A stretch of 64,000 nucleotides of DNA from Bin87 sp034423575 (GCA_034423575.1 DAOUIF010000001.1:62001-126000), one strand, 5' to 3'. Numbered from the stretch's first letter, positions 41,503-49,706 are shown. Notes: generated from the sequence alone by a model not told the origin. Program-made: numbers and translations.

Positions 41503-42717
41503 ATGCCGCCGGTGCCCGCCACCCGCGCGTCCGGCATCAAACCCAACGCACTGTCCGAGGCGAGCATGGACCAGGAAATCGCCGAAATCGTCGCCAGGAT
41601 TCACGACACGCCGCAGCAATCGGTACTTGCTGTGGCCGGCGCCGGAAATTACGCCCTTGCCTGGCTGCTGGGGGTCGGCGGAGCCTCCCGCACGGTCCTG
41701 GAGACGCGGGTCCCTTACGGCTACCTGGCGATGACCGACTTCCTCGGCGGATATGCTCCGGAGCAAACGGTCTCGGCGGACACGGCGCGACGGATGGCGC
41801 GGGCGGCTTGGGCTCGGGGAATGTCGTTGCGCGAGCAGGACGCGCCCATCGTCGGGCTGGCGTGCACTGCCACCATCGCCACCGACCGCACCAAGCGCGG
41901 CGACCACCGTGCGTTCATCGCGACCTGGGATGATGATTCGGCGACAACCGACTCTGTTGTGCTTGAGAAAGGCCGGCGCGAACGCGCTGGTGAGGAGGGC
42001 GTGGTCAGCCGGTTGGTCATAGCTGCCATCGCCCGGGCCTGCGGAGTCGCGGCGGAGTTGGACTTGGGACTCGCCGCTTCCGAGCGCCTGGAGAGCGAGA
42101 CTACGCGGCACGCCGACCCGGTGCAACGCCTGCTGGACGGCGACGTCCGTTGGGTCACGGTCCATCCGGACGGGCGCATGGTTGTGGACGGAGACGCGCC
42201 GCAGACTCTGCTCCCCGGCTCGTTCAACCCCCTGCATGCCGGCCATACCGAACTGGCGGAGGTGGTGAGCAACGCGCTGGGTGCGCCGGTTGCGTACGAA
42301 CTTTCGGTGTCCAATGTGGACAAGCCGCCCCTTGCCGTCGCGGAGGTACACCGTCGCCTCGAGCAGTTCAAAGGTGTTGGCACCGTGGTTCTCACGCGGG
42401 CGGAGACCTTCATCAAGAAGTCTCAGCTGTTTCCTGGGTGTGGGTTCGCCATCGGCTGGGACACGGTCACCCGATTGATCCAACCGCGATACTACGGCGA
42501 TTCCGTCACTGCGATGCTCACGGCCCTGGCCGAGATGTGGGGACGCGGCAGCCGTTTCGCCGTAGGCGGGCGGACGGATGACGGCGGCGCTTTCAGGTCG
42601 CTGTCGGACGTGGACATCCCGGATGGGTTCCGCCCCATGTTTACTGAGATATCGGAAGCCGACTTTCGCCGCGACCTGTCGTCCACGGCGATTCGGGAGA
42701 GCCGGGGCCGCAATTGA
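41503..42717 (+). CDS. Fusion of CinA-like domain and nucleotidyltransferase domain
   Basis: This 404-residue protein (start 41503; alternative ATG 41566) joins two domains. Residues about 25-190 resemble the CinA C-terminal (PncC-like) domain, yet the catalytic Ser of NMN amidohydrolase is replaced (AVAGAGNYALAWLL). Residues 239-248 read GSFNPLHAGH, the HxGH nucleotidyltransferase signature, and DLSSTAIRE matches the ISSTxIR motif. A similar fusion occurs in plants and fungi. It suggests nucleotide or NAD metabolism. The next gene is nuoA and overlaps its promoter. Confidence 0.8.
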   Translation: MPPVPATRASGIKPNALSEASMDQEIAEIVARIHDTPQQSVLAVAGAGNYALAWLLGVGGASRTVLETRVPYGYLAMTDFLGGYAPEQTVSADTARRMARAAWARGMSLREQDAPIVGLACTATIATDRTKRGDHRAFIATWDDDSATTDSVVLEKGRRERAGEEGVVSRLVIAAIARACGVAAELDLGLAASERLESETTRHADPVQRLLDGDVRWVTVHPDGRMVVDGDAPQTLLPGSFNPLHAGHTELAEVVSNALGAPVAYELSVSNVDKPPLAVAEVHRRLEQFKGVGTVVLTRAETFIKKSQLFPGCGFAIGWDTVTRLIQPRYYGDSVTAMLTALAEMWGRGSRFAVGGRTDDGGAFRSLSDVDIPDGFRPMFTEISEADFRRDLSSTAIRESRGRN

Positions 42718-42742
42718 CACCTATTGGGGCCGTTGCTACGAT
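42714..42742 (+). promoter_or_regulatory. Promoter of the nuo operon
   Basis: TTGACA, a perfect -35 box, and TACGAT are separated by exactly 17 bases, ending just after the stop codon of the preceding gene. This supports the nuoA start at 42780 instead of the in-frame ATG at 42741, which would be upstream of the transcription start. Confidence 0.75.
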
Positions 42743-42779
42743 GAATCCGCCCCCAAAGCCTGCGGAACTCGACCACGCC

Positions 42780-43196
42780 ATGCTTGAACCACTGTTGCTC
42801 CAAACCTTCAACCCGGCTGACTACGCCGGAAACTGGCTGGCGGTGGTGATCGCCATAGCCATCGCTTTGGCTGCCATCGGGGCAATGTTCGCTGGATCGC
42901 AATTGCTGTCCGCAAGACGCCGTTCTGCCGTCAAGTTGACGACCTACGAATGCGGTATACCTCCGACGCCGTTCGCCTGGTCGAATATCAACATCCGTTT
43001 TTACATTTTCGCCATTTTGTTCCTGATATTCGACGTGGAAGCGGTTTTCCTGTTCCCGTGGGCCGTGGTATTCCTACAGGAAAAGGCGGTGAACGGCAAC
43101 GCGATACCCTTCTATGCGATGTTGCTGTTCCTCGGCATGCTGTTCTTCGCGGTAATCTACGGATGGCGCAAGGGGGTCCTGGATTGGCAGAAGTAA
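42780..43196 (+). CDS. nuoA: Complex I subunit NuoA
   Basis: This 138-residue membrane subunit has three hydrophobic segments and the conserved loop TYECGIPPTPFAWSNINIRFY followed by FDVEAVFLFPW. It sits at the junction of the peripheral arm and membrane arm of the proton-pumping complex. The start at 42780 is chosen because the promoter ends at 42742. It overlaps nuoB by 13 bases. Length is normal. Confidence 0.95.
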   Translation: MLEPLLLQTFNPADYAGNWLAVVIAIAIALAAIGAMFAGSQLLSARRRSAVKLTTYECGIPPTPFAWSNINIRFYIFAILFLIFDVEAVFLFPWAVVFLQEKAVNGNAIPFYAMLLFLGMLFFAVIYGWRKGVLDWQK

Positions 43197-43807
43197 ACCC
43201 GTCCGCGGCGTCGAGCGGCCTGCCGGCGGATGAACCGGTCTCTCCGCTGGCGATGCCGCCCCGCGCCACGGAAATCGTTCTGGGCACCGGAAACCGGCCT
43301 GGACCGAGCCTGCTCAACCAGGCCACCGACGGACGCGTGCCCGGCGTCATCACGACCACCACCGATCAACTGTTTGCCATGGCGCGCAAATCGTCGCTGT
43401 GGACGCTGAGCTTTGGGCTGGCCTGCTGCGCCATTGAGATGATCTCCACCTACATGGCCCACCACGATTTCGACCGCTTCGGTGTCGTGACCTGGCCGTC
43501 GCCGCGCCAGTCGGACGTCATGATCGTGGCGGGCACGGTGGTCAAGAAGATGGCCGAGCCCATCCGGTTGCTCTACGAGCAGATGCCGGAACCCAAGTGG
43601 GTCATCGCCATGGGGAGTTGCGCCACCAACGGCGGTCCCTACTACCGTTCTTACTCCGTAGTGATGGGCGTAGATCACATCATCCCGGTGGACGTCTACG
43701 TCCCGGGATGCCCGCCCCGCCCCGAGGCGCTGCTGTACGGCATCCTGAAGCTCCAGGAAAAGATCATGGCCGATGCTGGAGAGGGCAGTGCCGCGGCCTC
43801 GGCGTAA
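43184..43807 (+). CDS. nuoB: Complex I subunit NuoB
   Basis: This 207-residue hydrophilic subunit holds the N2 4Fe-4S cluster; the ligands occur in ACCAIEM, GSCATNG and PGCPPRPEAL. The start is TTG 43184, supported by AAGGGGG at normal spacing. The first 45 residues are an unusual extension ahead of the conserved core. It overlaps nuoA at its start and nuoC at its end. Confidence 0.95.
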   Translation: MAEVNPSAASSGLPADEPVSPLAMPPRATEIVLGTGNRPGPSLLNQATDGRVPGVITTTTDQLFAMARKSSLWTLSFGLACCAIEMISTYMAHHDFDRFGVVTWPSPRQSDVMIVAGTVVKKMAEPIRLLYEQMPEPKWVIAMGSCATNGGPYYRSYSVVMGVDHIIPVDVYVPGCPPRPEALLYGILKLQEKIMADAGEGSAAASA

Positions 43808-44318
43808 CGCGCCCGAGGCGGACGCAGAGCCGCCGCCAGACCCCATCGAGCTGTTGGCGCCCGCGAAGCGCGAAACCTTGGACCGCGCCGTCACCGTCCT
43901 GGCGGACTACTCTGCCGTGGCCGGCGCCCTGGGAGATTTGCCCCAGGTAACGGTGCCCGCCGCCGACATCGAGGCGGCTTGCGCTGCCTGTCGGGACGAC
44001 GTTTCGCTCGATTGCCGAATGTTGCTTTGCCTGGCGTGCGTTGACTACGAGGAGCGTTTCGAGCTGGTCTATTTCCTCCAGTCTTTGGCCAGGGAACAGT
44101 CGCTGGTGGTGAAGACCGCAGTGTCCTACGACAATCCTGTCGTGCCATCGGTTTGCGCGGTCTGGCCCGCCGCAGACTGGTACGAGCGTGAAGCGCATGA
44201 TTTGTTCGGTGTCGCGTTCGACGGTCATCCCGACCTGTCTCCCTTGCTGCTGTATCCGGAGTTCGATGGATACCCGGGTCGCAGATCCTTCGACTTCTAC
44301 GAGTACCGGGAGTTCTAG
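43773..44318 (+). CDS. nuoC: Complex I subunit NuoC
   Basis: This 181-residue peripheral-arm subunit carries the NuoC signature WYEREAHDLFGVAFDGHPDL at about residues 136-155 and RRSFDFYEYREF at its end. It starts at ATG 43773 (GTG 43788 is an alternative), overlapping the end of nuoB by 35 bases. It is encoded separately from nuoD, not fused as in enterobacteria. Confidence 0.93.
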   Translation: MLERAVPRPRRNAPEADAEPPPDPIELLAPAKRETLDRAVTVLADYSAVAGALGDLPQVTVPAADIEAACAACRDDVSLDCRMLLCLACVDYEERFELVYFLQSLAREQSLVVKTAVSYDNPVVPSVCAVWPAADWYEREAHDLFGVAFDGHPDLSPLLLYPEFDGYPGRRSFDFYEYREF

Positions 44319-44614
44319 TGACTGCCGCCCCTGACATGGATGCCATCGCCCCGGAGGACGGGGCTATCGTGGAATTGGTAGCGCGCGTGGTATCCAGCGG
44401 CGACCAGTTTTTGGCTACTGTGGACGGCTTGGAACTGCAGAGCAGCGGGCGCACTCGCGAGGCCGCGGAGAACGGGCTCGTCCAGGTGATGCGAGGCTGG
44501 CTGGAGCGCCAGGACACGGTCGGCCGCTTGGGACAGGCTCTCGGCAGAGATGACTTGGCCGAAGAAACCGAGATAGTGCTGCGGTTCGAAGCCCGCGAGC
44601 CAGGCGGCGAGTAA
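44318..44614 (+). CDS. Small HicB-like-fold protein in the complex I operon
   Basis: This 98-residue protein starts GTG at the last base of the nuoC stop. The segment FLATVDGLELQSSGRTREAA followed by the helix ENGLVQVMRGWLE matches the beta-alpha pattern of HicB-like (RNase H-like partial) antitoxin folds. No partner toxin HicA is seen. It has no membrane segment or metal ligand motif. Its place between nuoC and nuoD, in the same direction and tightly spaced, suggests co-expression with the complex. Its function is not known. Confidence 0.65.
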   Translation: MTAAPDMDAIAPEDGAIVELVARVVSSGDQFLATVDGLELQSSGRTREAAENGLVQVMRGWLERQDTVGRLGQALGRDDLAEETEIVLRFEAREPGGE

Positions 44615-44617
44615 TCC

Positions 44618-44920
44618 ATGGATCGGATCGTGTACGAAATCGAAGCCATGCGGGTAGCCTCCGGTTGGGAGGCGCGGTGCCCGGAGCTCGAAGTGACTGC
44701 CTTCGGAGACAGCCAGGAGGAGGCACGCACCGCCCTCCGGCGGCGAGTGGCGGACTACCTGGAAGACTGCGAGGAAATGGGCGTGCTGGAGGAAGTGCTC
44801 ATCGAGGCCGGCTTTTACGATAACGGTGAGGCCTGGATGAGCGCCCGCGTGGAGCCGCCGCAGCCCAACCTGCGCTTTATCGGCTCGCCGTTTCCCGAAA
44901 CCCGGGAACCGTCGGCCTGA
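44618..44920 (+). CDS. Second small HicB-like-fold protein in the complex I operon
   Basis: This 100-residue protein starts three bases after the previous gene. IVYEIEAMRVASGWEARCPEL and VTAFGDSQEEARTALRRRVADYLE resemble the HicB fold: two strands then a helix with the FGDSxEEA pattern. It is followed by nuoD after 33 bases. The pair probably arose by duplication or serves together; no HicA toxin or helix-turn-helix is evident. Whether it regulates or helps assemble complex I is unknown. Confidence 0.7.
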   Translation: MDRIVYEIEAMRVASGWEARCPELEVTAFGDSQEEARTALRRRVADYLEDCEEMGVLEEVLIEAGFYDNGEAWMSARVEPPQPNLRFIGSPFPETREPSA

Positions 44921-44953
44921 TGGCCCGACTGCCTGTCGCAATTCTGCGGAACA

Positions 44954-46105
44954 ATGGCTGATCCAACCGCTATGACTGCCCAGGTACCCGACGTTGTCCG
45001 TGAGGGCACGCAGCCGGTGGAGATGCTGCTCAACATGGGGCCGCAGCACCCGTCAACCCACGGCGTGTTTCGCATGGTGCTCTGGGTCGACGGCGAAAAG
45101 GTGGTCGACGTCGAGCCGCACATCGGATACCTGCACCGGGGATCCGAGAAACTATGCGAGGGCGAGCAATACCACCAGGTGGTCACGCTGTTCGACCGGC
45201 TCGATTACATCGGCAACTTCAACAACGAGCTGGCGTACTGCATGGCCGTGGAAAAGCTGATGGGCCTGGAGGTGCCGGAGCGGGCCGAGTACATTCGCGT
45301 GATCCTGTGCGAGCTGAACCGCATCGCCAGCCACCTGCTGTATGTGGGAACCATGGGCCTGGACGCCGGCGCCATGACGCCGGTGATGTTCTCCTTCCGT
45401 GGTCGCGAGCGGGTGCAGGCGCTGTTCGAGGCCGTATCCGGCGCCCGCATGATGCACAACTATTTCCGCATCGGCGGCCTGAAGGAAGACGTTCCGGACA
45501 ATTTCCGGCAGCTGGTCGACGAGTTGATGCCGCTGCTTCGGGAGGACGTGGAGCAGAGCGACCGCATCCTCACGTTCAATGAAATCTTCCTGTCACGCCT
45601 CAAGGACGTGAGCCCAATCAGCGCCGACGAGGCTATCGCTCTCGGGCTCACCGGCCCCCTGCTGCGGGCGTGCGGGTACGAGTACGACGTCCGCAAAGCA
45701 CAGCCTTATTCCATCTACGACCGGTTTGATTTCGAGGTACCGGTGGGTCTGGACGGTGACTGTTGGGATCGGCACTGGGTGCGGGTCCAGGAGATGTACC
45801 AGTCCCTGCGCATCGTGGAACAGGCGATGGAGCAACTGCCCGGCGGGCCGGTGGCGTCATCGCTGGGCCGGCGGCTGATCCGGCCGCCCGCCGGAGAGGT
45901 CTACGTGCGCGCCGAGAACCCCCGCGGCGAGATCGGCGTCTACCTGGTCAGCGACGGCACTGATAAGCCATACCGGGTGAAGGTGCGTCCGCCGTCTTTT
46001 TGCAATCTCTCCGCCCTGCGCCGGCTGCTGGCGGATACCTGGCTGGCGGATAGCGTGGTGGTGCTGGGTTCGCTGGACATCGTTCTCGGCGAGGTGGACC
46101 GGTGA
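44954..46105 (+). CDS. nuoD: Complex I subunit NuoD
   Basis: This 383-residue quinone-site subunit has NMGPQHPSTHGVFR at its start, the HIGYLHRGSEKLCE segment and C-terminal conserved GEVYVRAENPRGEIGVYL. It forms the ubiquinone/menaquinone pocket with NuoB. The gene overlaps nuoH by four bases (GTGA). Confidence 0.97.
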   Translation: MADPTAMTAQVPDVVREGTQPVEMLLNMGPQHPSTHGVFRMVLWVDGEKVVDVEPHIGYLHRGSEKLCEGEQYHQVVTLFDRLDYIGNFNNELAYCMAVEKLMGLEVPERAEYIRVILCELNRIASHLLYVGTMGLDAGAMTPVMFSFRGRERVQALFEAVSGARMMHNYFRIGGLKEDVPDNFRQLVDELMPLLREDVEQSDRILTFNEIFLSRLKDVSPISADEAIALGLTGPLLRACGYEYDVRKAQPYSIYDRFDFEVPVGLDGDCWDRHWVRVQEMYQSLRIVEQAMEQLPGGPVASSLGRRLIRPPAGEVYVRAENPRGEIGVYLVSDGTDKPYRVKVRPPSFCNLSALRRLLADTWLADSVVVLGSLDIVLGEVDR

Positions 46106-47211
46106 GTTTCCTCGTCAGTCTGGCTTGGAGCGCTCTGGGTCTGGCGATCATGTTCGCCGTCCTGTCGGTGGTCGTTTTGTCGATGGTCTGGTTAGAGCGC
46201 AAGGCCCTGGGTCGCCTGCAGCTGCGTTACGGACCTACCCGCACCGGGCTGTTTGGGTTGATGCAACCCGTCGCCGACGCGGTGAAACTGTTGATCAAAG
46301 AGGACATCATCCCGGAGGATTCTGAGAAAGCCATTTTCTGGATCGCACCGGTGATCGTCGTCGTGTCGGCCTTTGTTATCTGGGTGACCATACCCGGTGG
46401 CGATAACGTGGTGATCCGCCACCTTCCGCTGGGCTTGTTCTACATCGTCGCCTTCGCCGTGATTGGTATCCTGGGACTGGTGCTGGCCGGCTGGGGTTCG
46501 GCGAACAAGTACGGCATCATGGGCGGATTGCGATCGGCCGCACAATTGATTTCATATGAGATTCCGGTGGTGCTGGTAGCCGCCGCCGTAGCCATACTGG
46601 CCCAGTCCCTGGATATGCGCGAAATCGTGTCGCAGCAGTCCACCTATCCTTACCTGGTGGTGCTGCCACTGGGCTTCGTGGTGTTTTTCATCGCCGGTTT
46701 GGCCGAGGTGGGACGCACCCCATTCGACATCTATCACGCCGAGAGCGAAGTCGTGGGTGGCCCGTTTGTGGAGTACAGCGGCGCCCACTGGTCGGTGTTC
46801 TTCCTGGCCGAGTACATCAACACCTTCGCCATAGCAGCGTTGACCACGTTGCTGTTCCTGGGCGGCTGGGGTGGCCCGGCCCTGCCCGACGTGGTGTGGT
46901 TCCTCCTGAAGACCTACGCTGTGGTGCTGGTGGTGTTCTGGGTGCGGGGAACCTTCCCGCGCCTGCGCATCGACCAACTGATGGCCTTCGCGTGGAAGGT
47001 GATGGTCCCGCTGTCGTTCTACACCGTCATCATCGCCGCCGTGTATCGGTTCTATGCCCTGCCTTGGTGGGCGTTGACCATCATGTCGGCGGCCGGGCTT
47101 GCGGTTGCCGGGTGGATCATCTACCGGCGCATGACTGGGCCGGCCCGACGGGTTGCGGAAGTCCAGAGGCAGCTTGCCGCCCGCCGTGCGGCAACCGGAG
47201 CACGCACCTAG
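46102..47211 (+). CDS. nuoH: Complex I subunit NuoH
   Basis: This 369-residue protein has about eight membrane segments and the conserved LERKALGRLQLRYGPTRTG near residues 31-49, GWGSANKYGIMGGLRSAAQ and EVGRTPFDIYHAESEVVGG quinone-channel motifs. GTG start overlaps nuoD TGA. It links quinone chemistry to the antiporter modules. Confidence 0.97.
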   Translation: MSFLVSLAWSALGLAIMFAVLSVVVLSMVWLERKALGRLQLRYGPTRTGLFGLMQPVADAVKLLIKEDIIPEDSEKAIFWIAPVIVVVSAFVIWVTIPGGDNVVIRHLPLGLFYIVAFAVIGILGLVLAGWGSANKYGIMGGLRSAAQLISYEIPVVLVAAAVAILAQSLDMREIVSQQSTYPYLVVLPLGFVVFFIAGLAEVGRTPFDIYHAESEVVGGPFVEYSGAHWSVFFLAEYINTFAIAALTTLLFLGGWGGPALPDVVWFLLKTYAVVLVVFWVRGTFPRLRIDQLMAFAWKVMVPLSFYTVIIAAVYRFYALPWWALTIMSAAGLAVAGWIIYRRMTGPARRVAEVQRQLAARRAATGART

Positions 47212-47259
47212 CGGCCGATGCTGGTATGATATTGCTACCCCTAGCCCGGGGATCTCTCC

Positions 47260-47847
47260 ATGGTCACCAACACCCGCAAAATCACCGTCGATGAATTCGA
47301 GGCGATGGCCGCAGATCCGGGCCACCGGTACGAACTGGTCGATGGAGAATTGGTTGATATGGATGGCAAGCCCAGGCATGGGGCGGTAACCGGAGAGATA
47401 TACTTTTTGCTGCGAGGACACATCGGACATAGCAGCCTTCGCTTTGATATCGGCGTCAATACGGGATTCCAGATGGACCCGTTCACGCTGCGGTTCCCCG
47501 ACGTACATGCGACGTCTTGGGAACGAATGGCTGGGTACGACGAGAGTGCCCCGGGTTGGCCTGCTTTTGCGCCCACCGTGGCAATCGAGGTTGTTTCGGC
47601 CAGCAATACGACGTCTGAATTGAACCGTAAGGCTGCGGAATACTTCGCCAACGGTGCTCTCGCGATGTGGATAGCCGATCCGGATCCCCGCACCGTGATC
47701 ATTCGGCGCCCGGGCGTCGACGATCAGGTGTTCGGGCAGGATGATGTCTTGTCCGGCGATCCCGAAATACCCGGTTTCTCGTGTGCGGTGACCGACATCT
47801 TCGCGGTGCTGGACCGGCCTGTCGGCCACGACCCCGAGGATGCATAG
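47260..47847 (+). CDS. Uma2-family (PD-(D/E)XK-like) protein
   Basis: This 195-residue Uma2/DUF820 protein begins with KITVDEFEAMAADPGHRYELVDGELVDM and has a central FPDVHATSWERM, then VAIEVVSASNTTSELNRKAAEYFANGALAMWIAD, the sequence arrangement of Uma2 endonuclease-like domains, with an E-x-V-S acidic site and a later lysine helix. The family is abundant in Cyanobacteria and Chloroflexota and often solitary. It separates nuoH from nuoI in the same direction, two bases before nuoI. Function is unknown. Confidence 0.88.
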   Translation: MVTNTRKITVDEFEAMAADPGHRYELVDGELVDMDGKPRHGAVTGEIYFLLRGHIGHSSLRFDIGVNTGFQMDPFTLRFPDVHATSWERMAGYDESAPGWPAFAPTVAIEVVSASNTTSELNRKAAEYFANGALAMWIADPDPRTVIIRRPGVDDQVFGQDDVLSGDPEIPGFSCAVTDIFAVLDRPVGHDPEDA

Positions 47848-47849
47848 CC

Positions 47850-48380
47850 ATGCTGGAAAGCCTGAAAGGAATGATGCTCACCCTGGCGTCAACGGTCTCG
47901 GGACTGCGCCGGCCCGTTACTCAGCAGTACCCTAAGGAGGCGACCCCGGTACGGCCCCGGTTCATGGGGTTTCCGGCGCTTACCTGGGATGGCGAAATCA
48001 GCGAACCCTACTGCACCGGCTGCATGGTCTGCATTCGCAACTGCCCGACGCAGTGCATGTCCGCCAGCATGATGGACAACCCCAAGCACGCTGATGGGGA
48101 AAGCAGCCGCCGCAAGATCGTTGATTACTTTGAAATCAATTTGAACCGTTGTATATTGTGCGGCATCTGCGTCGAGTACTGTAATTTCGACGCTATTGTA
48201 ATGAGCCACGAGCACGAGATGAGCACTTACGCGCGCAACGGAGACCGTGTCGATCTCCCGGCGTTGCTGGACATCGGAAAGAAATACCAGGACGATACCG
48301 CCTGGATCCCGCCAACCGTGCTCGCCAAGCAGAAAGCCGACGCCGCCAAAGCCGCTGCCGAATCCGAATCCGAGGACTGA
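47850..48380 (+). CDS. nuoI: Complex I subunit NuoI (2x 4Fe-4S)
   Basis: This 176-residue peripheral subunit contains two 4Fe-4S motifs, CTGCMVCIRNCP near residue 53 and CILCGICVEYCN near residue 98, which hold clusters N6a and N6b. The start is ATG 47850 two bases after the Uma2 stop. The C-terminal 25 residues are Ala/Lys/Glu-rich. In this operon it would be the likely entry point for electrons from a soluble donor because NuoEFG are missing. Confidence 0.95.
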   Translation: MLESLKGMMLTLASTVSGLRRPVTQQYPKEATPVRPRFMGFPALTWDGEISEPYCTGCMVCIRNCPTQCMSASMMDNPKHADGESSRRKIVDYFEINLNRCILCGICVEYCNFDAIVMSHEHEMSTYARNGDRVDLPALLDIGKKYQDDTAWIPPTVLAKQKADAAKAAAESESED

Positions 48381-48393
48381 TCCGAGGCATACC

Positions 48394-48699
48394 GTGCCCA
48401 GAGAAGACGAACGCTACCGCAACCTCTCGCCGCGGCATCCGCAGTATTGCACGTGCGTCGAATGCGTGGAGCAGCGTAAATCGGGCCAGGACGCGAACGT
48501 TGCCGGCAAGGTCGGGGGCTTGGTGGGCAAGATTGCCGGCAAAGCCGCGAAAGCCGGGAAAATCGGCAAGGGCAAACGGCGCGGCAAGTCAGGAGCTTCG
48601 GGGAAATCGCGCGGCCGAACGCAGGCGGTTGCCGAGCCGGTGCGCAAGCACAAGGCCGATTGCGAGTGCGCGACCTGTACGCTCCTCAAATCCATCTAG
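48394..48699 (+). CDS. Small double CxC/CxxC protein with lysine-rich linker
   Basis: This 101-residue protein starts GTG 48394, 13 bases after nuoI. It has two similar cysteine clusters, YCTCVECVEQRK near the N-terminus and CECATCTLLKS at the C-terminus, separated by a 60-residue Lys/Gly/Ala-rich basic linker. The clusters might bind zinc or a metal cluster, and the linker might bind nucleic acid or acidic surfaces. No known family was recognised. It is co-directional with nuo genes. Confidence 0.6.
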   Translation: MPREDERYRNLSPRHPQYCTCVECVEQRKSGQDANVAGKVGGLVGKIAGKAAKAGKIGKGKRRGKSGASGKSRGRTQAVAEPVRKHKADCECATCTLLKSI

Positions 48700-48775
48700 G
48701 TGTTGGTTCGAGAAGATCCCAGGGCCGGTCAGCCTATTCAACGATGCCGACGCCAACACCAAACCCTCACTACCG

Positions 48776-48796
48776 GAGCCGCCAACGGGGCGGCTC
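48776..48796 (+). other. Hairpin in the spacer before nuoJ
   Basis: An 8-bp GC stem (48776-48783 with 48789-48796) and 5-base loop lies in the 159-base spacer between the CxC protein and nuoJ. It lacks a clear T-run, so it may modulate transcript stability within the operon instead of ending transcription. The rest of 48700-48858 has no gene. Confidence 0.4.
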
Positions 48797-48858
48797 ATAC
48801 TTTGGCAGCACACCGGGAAACCCCAGCGGGAACCCGGTGAACGGGGACGCCTAGCCCC

Positions 48859-49377
48859 GTGGCGCTGGCCCTATTCGCCATCGTAGCCATCTTCACCCTC
48901 GGCGGCGCCGTGGGAGTGGTTGCGACTCGCAACGTGGTCCACGCGGCGCTGTTCCTGTTGCTCTCTCTGTTGGGCGCAGCCGGCGCTTATCTGTTGCTGT
49001 TCGCCGAGTTCCTGGCCTTGGTCCAGGTGCTCATCTACGGCGGCGCAGTGATCATCGTCGTGCTGTTCGCCGTGATGCTAACGCGGTCCTCCGAATATCC
49101 GCGTATCACCGACAACCGGCAGTGGCCGTTGGGATTGATCACGGCTGCGGTCCTTGCGGTGGTGCTGGGCGCCGCTTTCTGGCTCGCCCCGGAGGTTGTG
49201 GCCGAGCCTCAGGCTCCCGCGTTCAGAGATCTGGGTGCGGCTCTCTTCACCAAGTGGGCGCTACCCTTTGAAATCGCTTCCCTGGTGCTCCTGGTTGCCC
49301 TCATCGGAGCCATTATCATTGCCCGGACGCAGAGTGCGACGACGCAAGACGGCGCACGCGCGGAAGGCGAGGGCTAA
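48859..49377 (+). CDS. nuoJ: Complex I subunit NuoJ
   Basis: This 172-residue protein with five membrane segments contains the conserved VHAALFLLLSLLGAAGAYL and EFLALVQVLIYGGAVIIVVLFAVML regions. GTG start at 48859. It is followed by nuoK seven bases after its stop. Confidence 0.94.
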   Translation: MALALFAIVAIFTLGGAVGVVATRNVVHAALFLLLSLLGAAGAYLLLFAEFLALVQVLIYGGAVIIVVLFAVMLTRSSEYPRITDNRQWPLGLITAAVLAVVLGAAFWLAPEVVAEPQAPAFRDLGAALFTKWALPFEIASLVLLVALIGAIIIARTQSATTQDGARAEGEG

Positions 49378-49384
49378 CCCGGGG

Positions 49385-49705
49385 ATGGTGCCGCTCCTGT
49401 ATTTCCAGCTCCTGGGCGCCGCCCTGTTCGGGATCGGATTCTACGGAGTTCTAGCCCGCCGGAGCGCGGTGCTCATAGTGTTGTCCATCGAGTTGATGCT
49501 TAACGCCGTCAACATCAACCTGATCGCCGCGGCCTCTTACCTGAACGGCACGGGGCGCTTCTCCGCGTTCGACGGCCAGATCATTGCGATCTTTGTCATC
49601 ACCGTAGCGGCGGCGGAGGTCGGCCTGGCCTTCGCGATCATCCTGCGGATGTATCGCAATCGCGGAACCGTCAACGTCGACGAAATAAACCTGCTGAAGT
49701 GGTGA
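49385..49705 (+). CDS. nuoK: Complex I subunit NuoK
   Basis: This 106-residue protein has three membrane segments, with the conserved membrane Glu in LSIELMLNAVNINLIAAA and the second Glu in AAEVGLAFAIIL, which form part of the proton channel. It overlaps nothing but is one base from nuoL. Confidence 0.96.
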   Translation: MVPLLYFQLLGAALFGIGFYGVLARRSAVLIVLSIELMLNAVNINLIAAASYLNGTGRFSAFDGQIIAIFVITVAAAEVGLAFAIILRMYRNRGTVNVDEINLLKW

Positions 49706-49706
49706 C

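Noticed and set aside
44318..44920. Complete HicAB toxin-antitoxin module
   Set aside because: Two HicB-like proteins but no HicA toxin (dsRBD-like, about 60 residues) could be found in the gaps.
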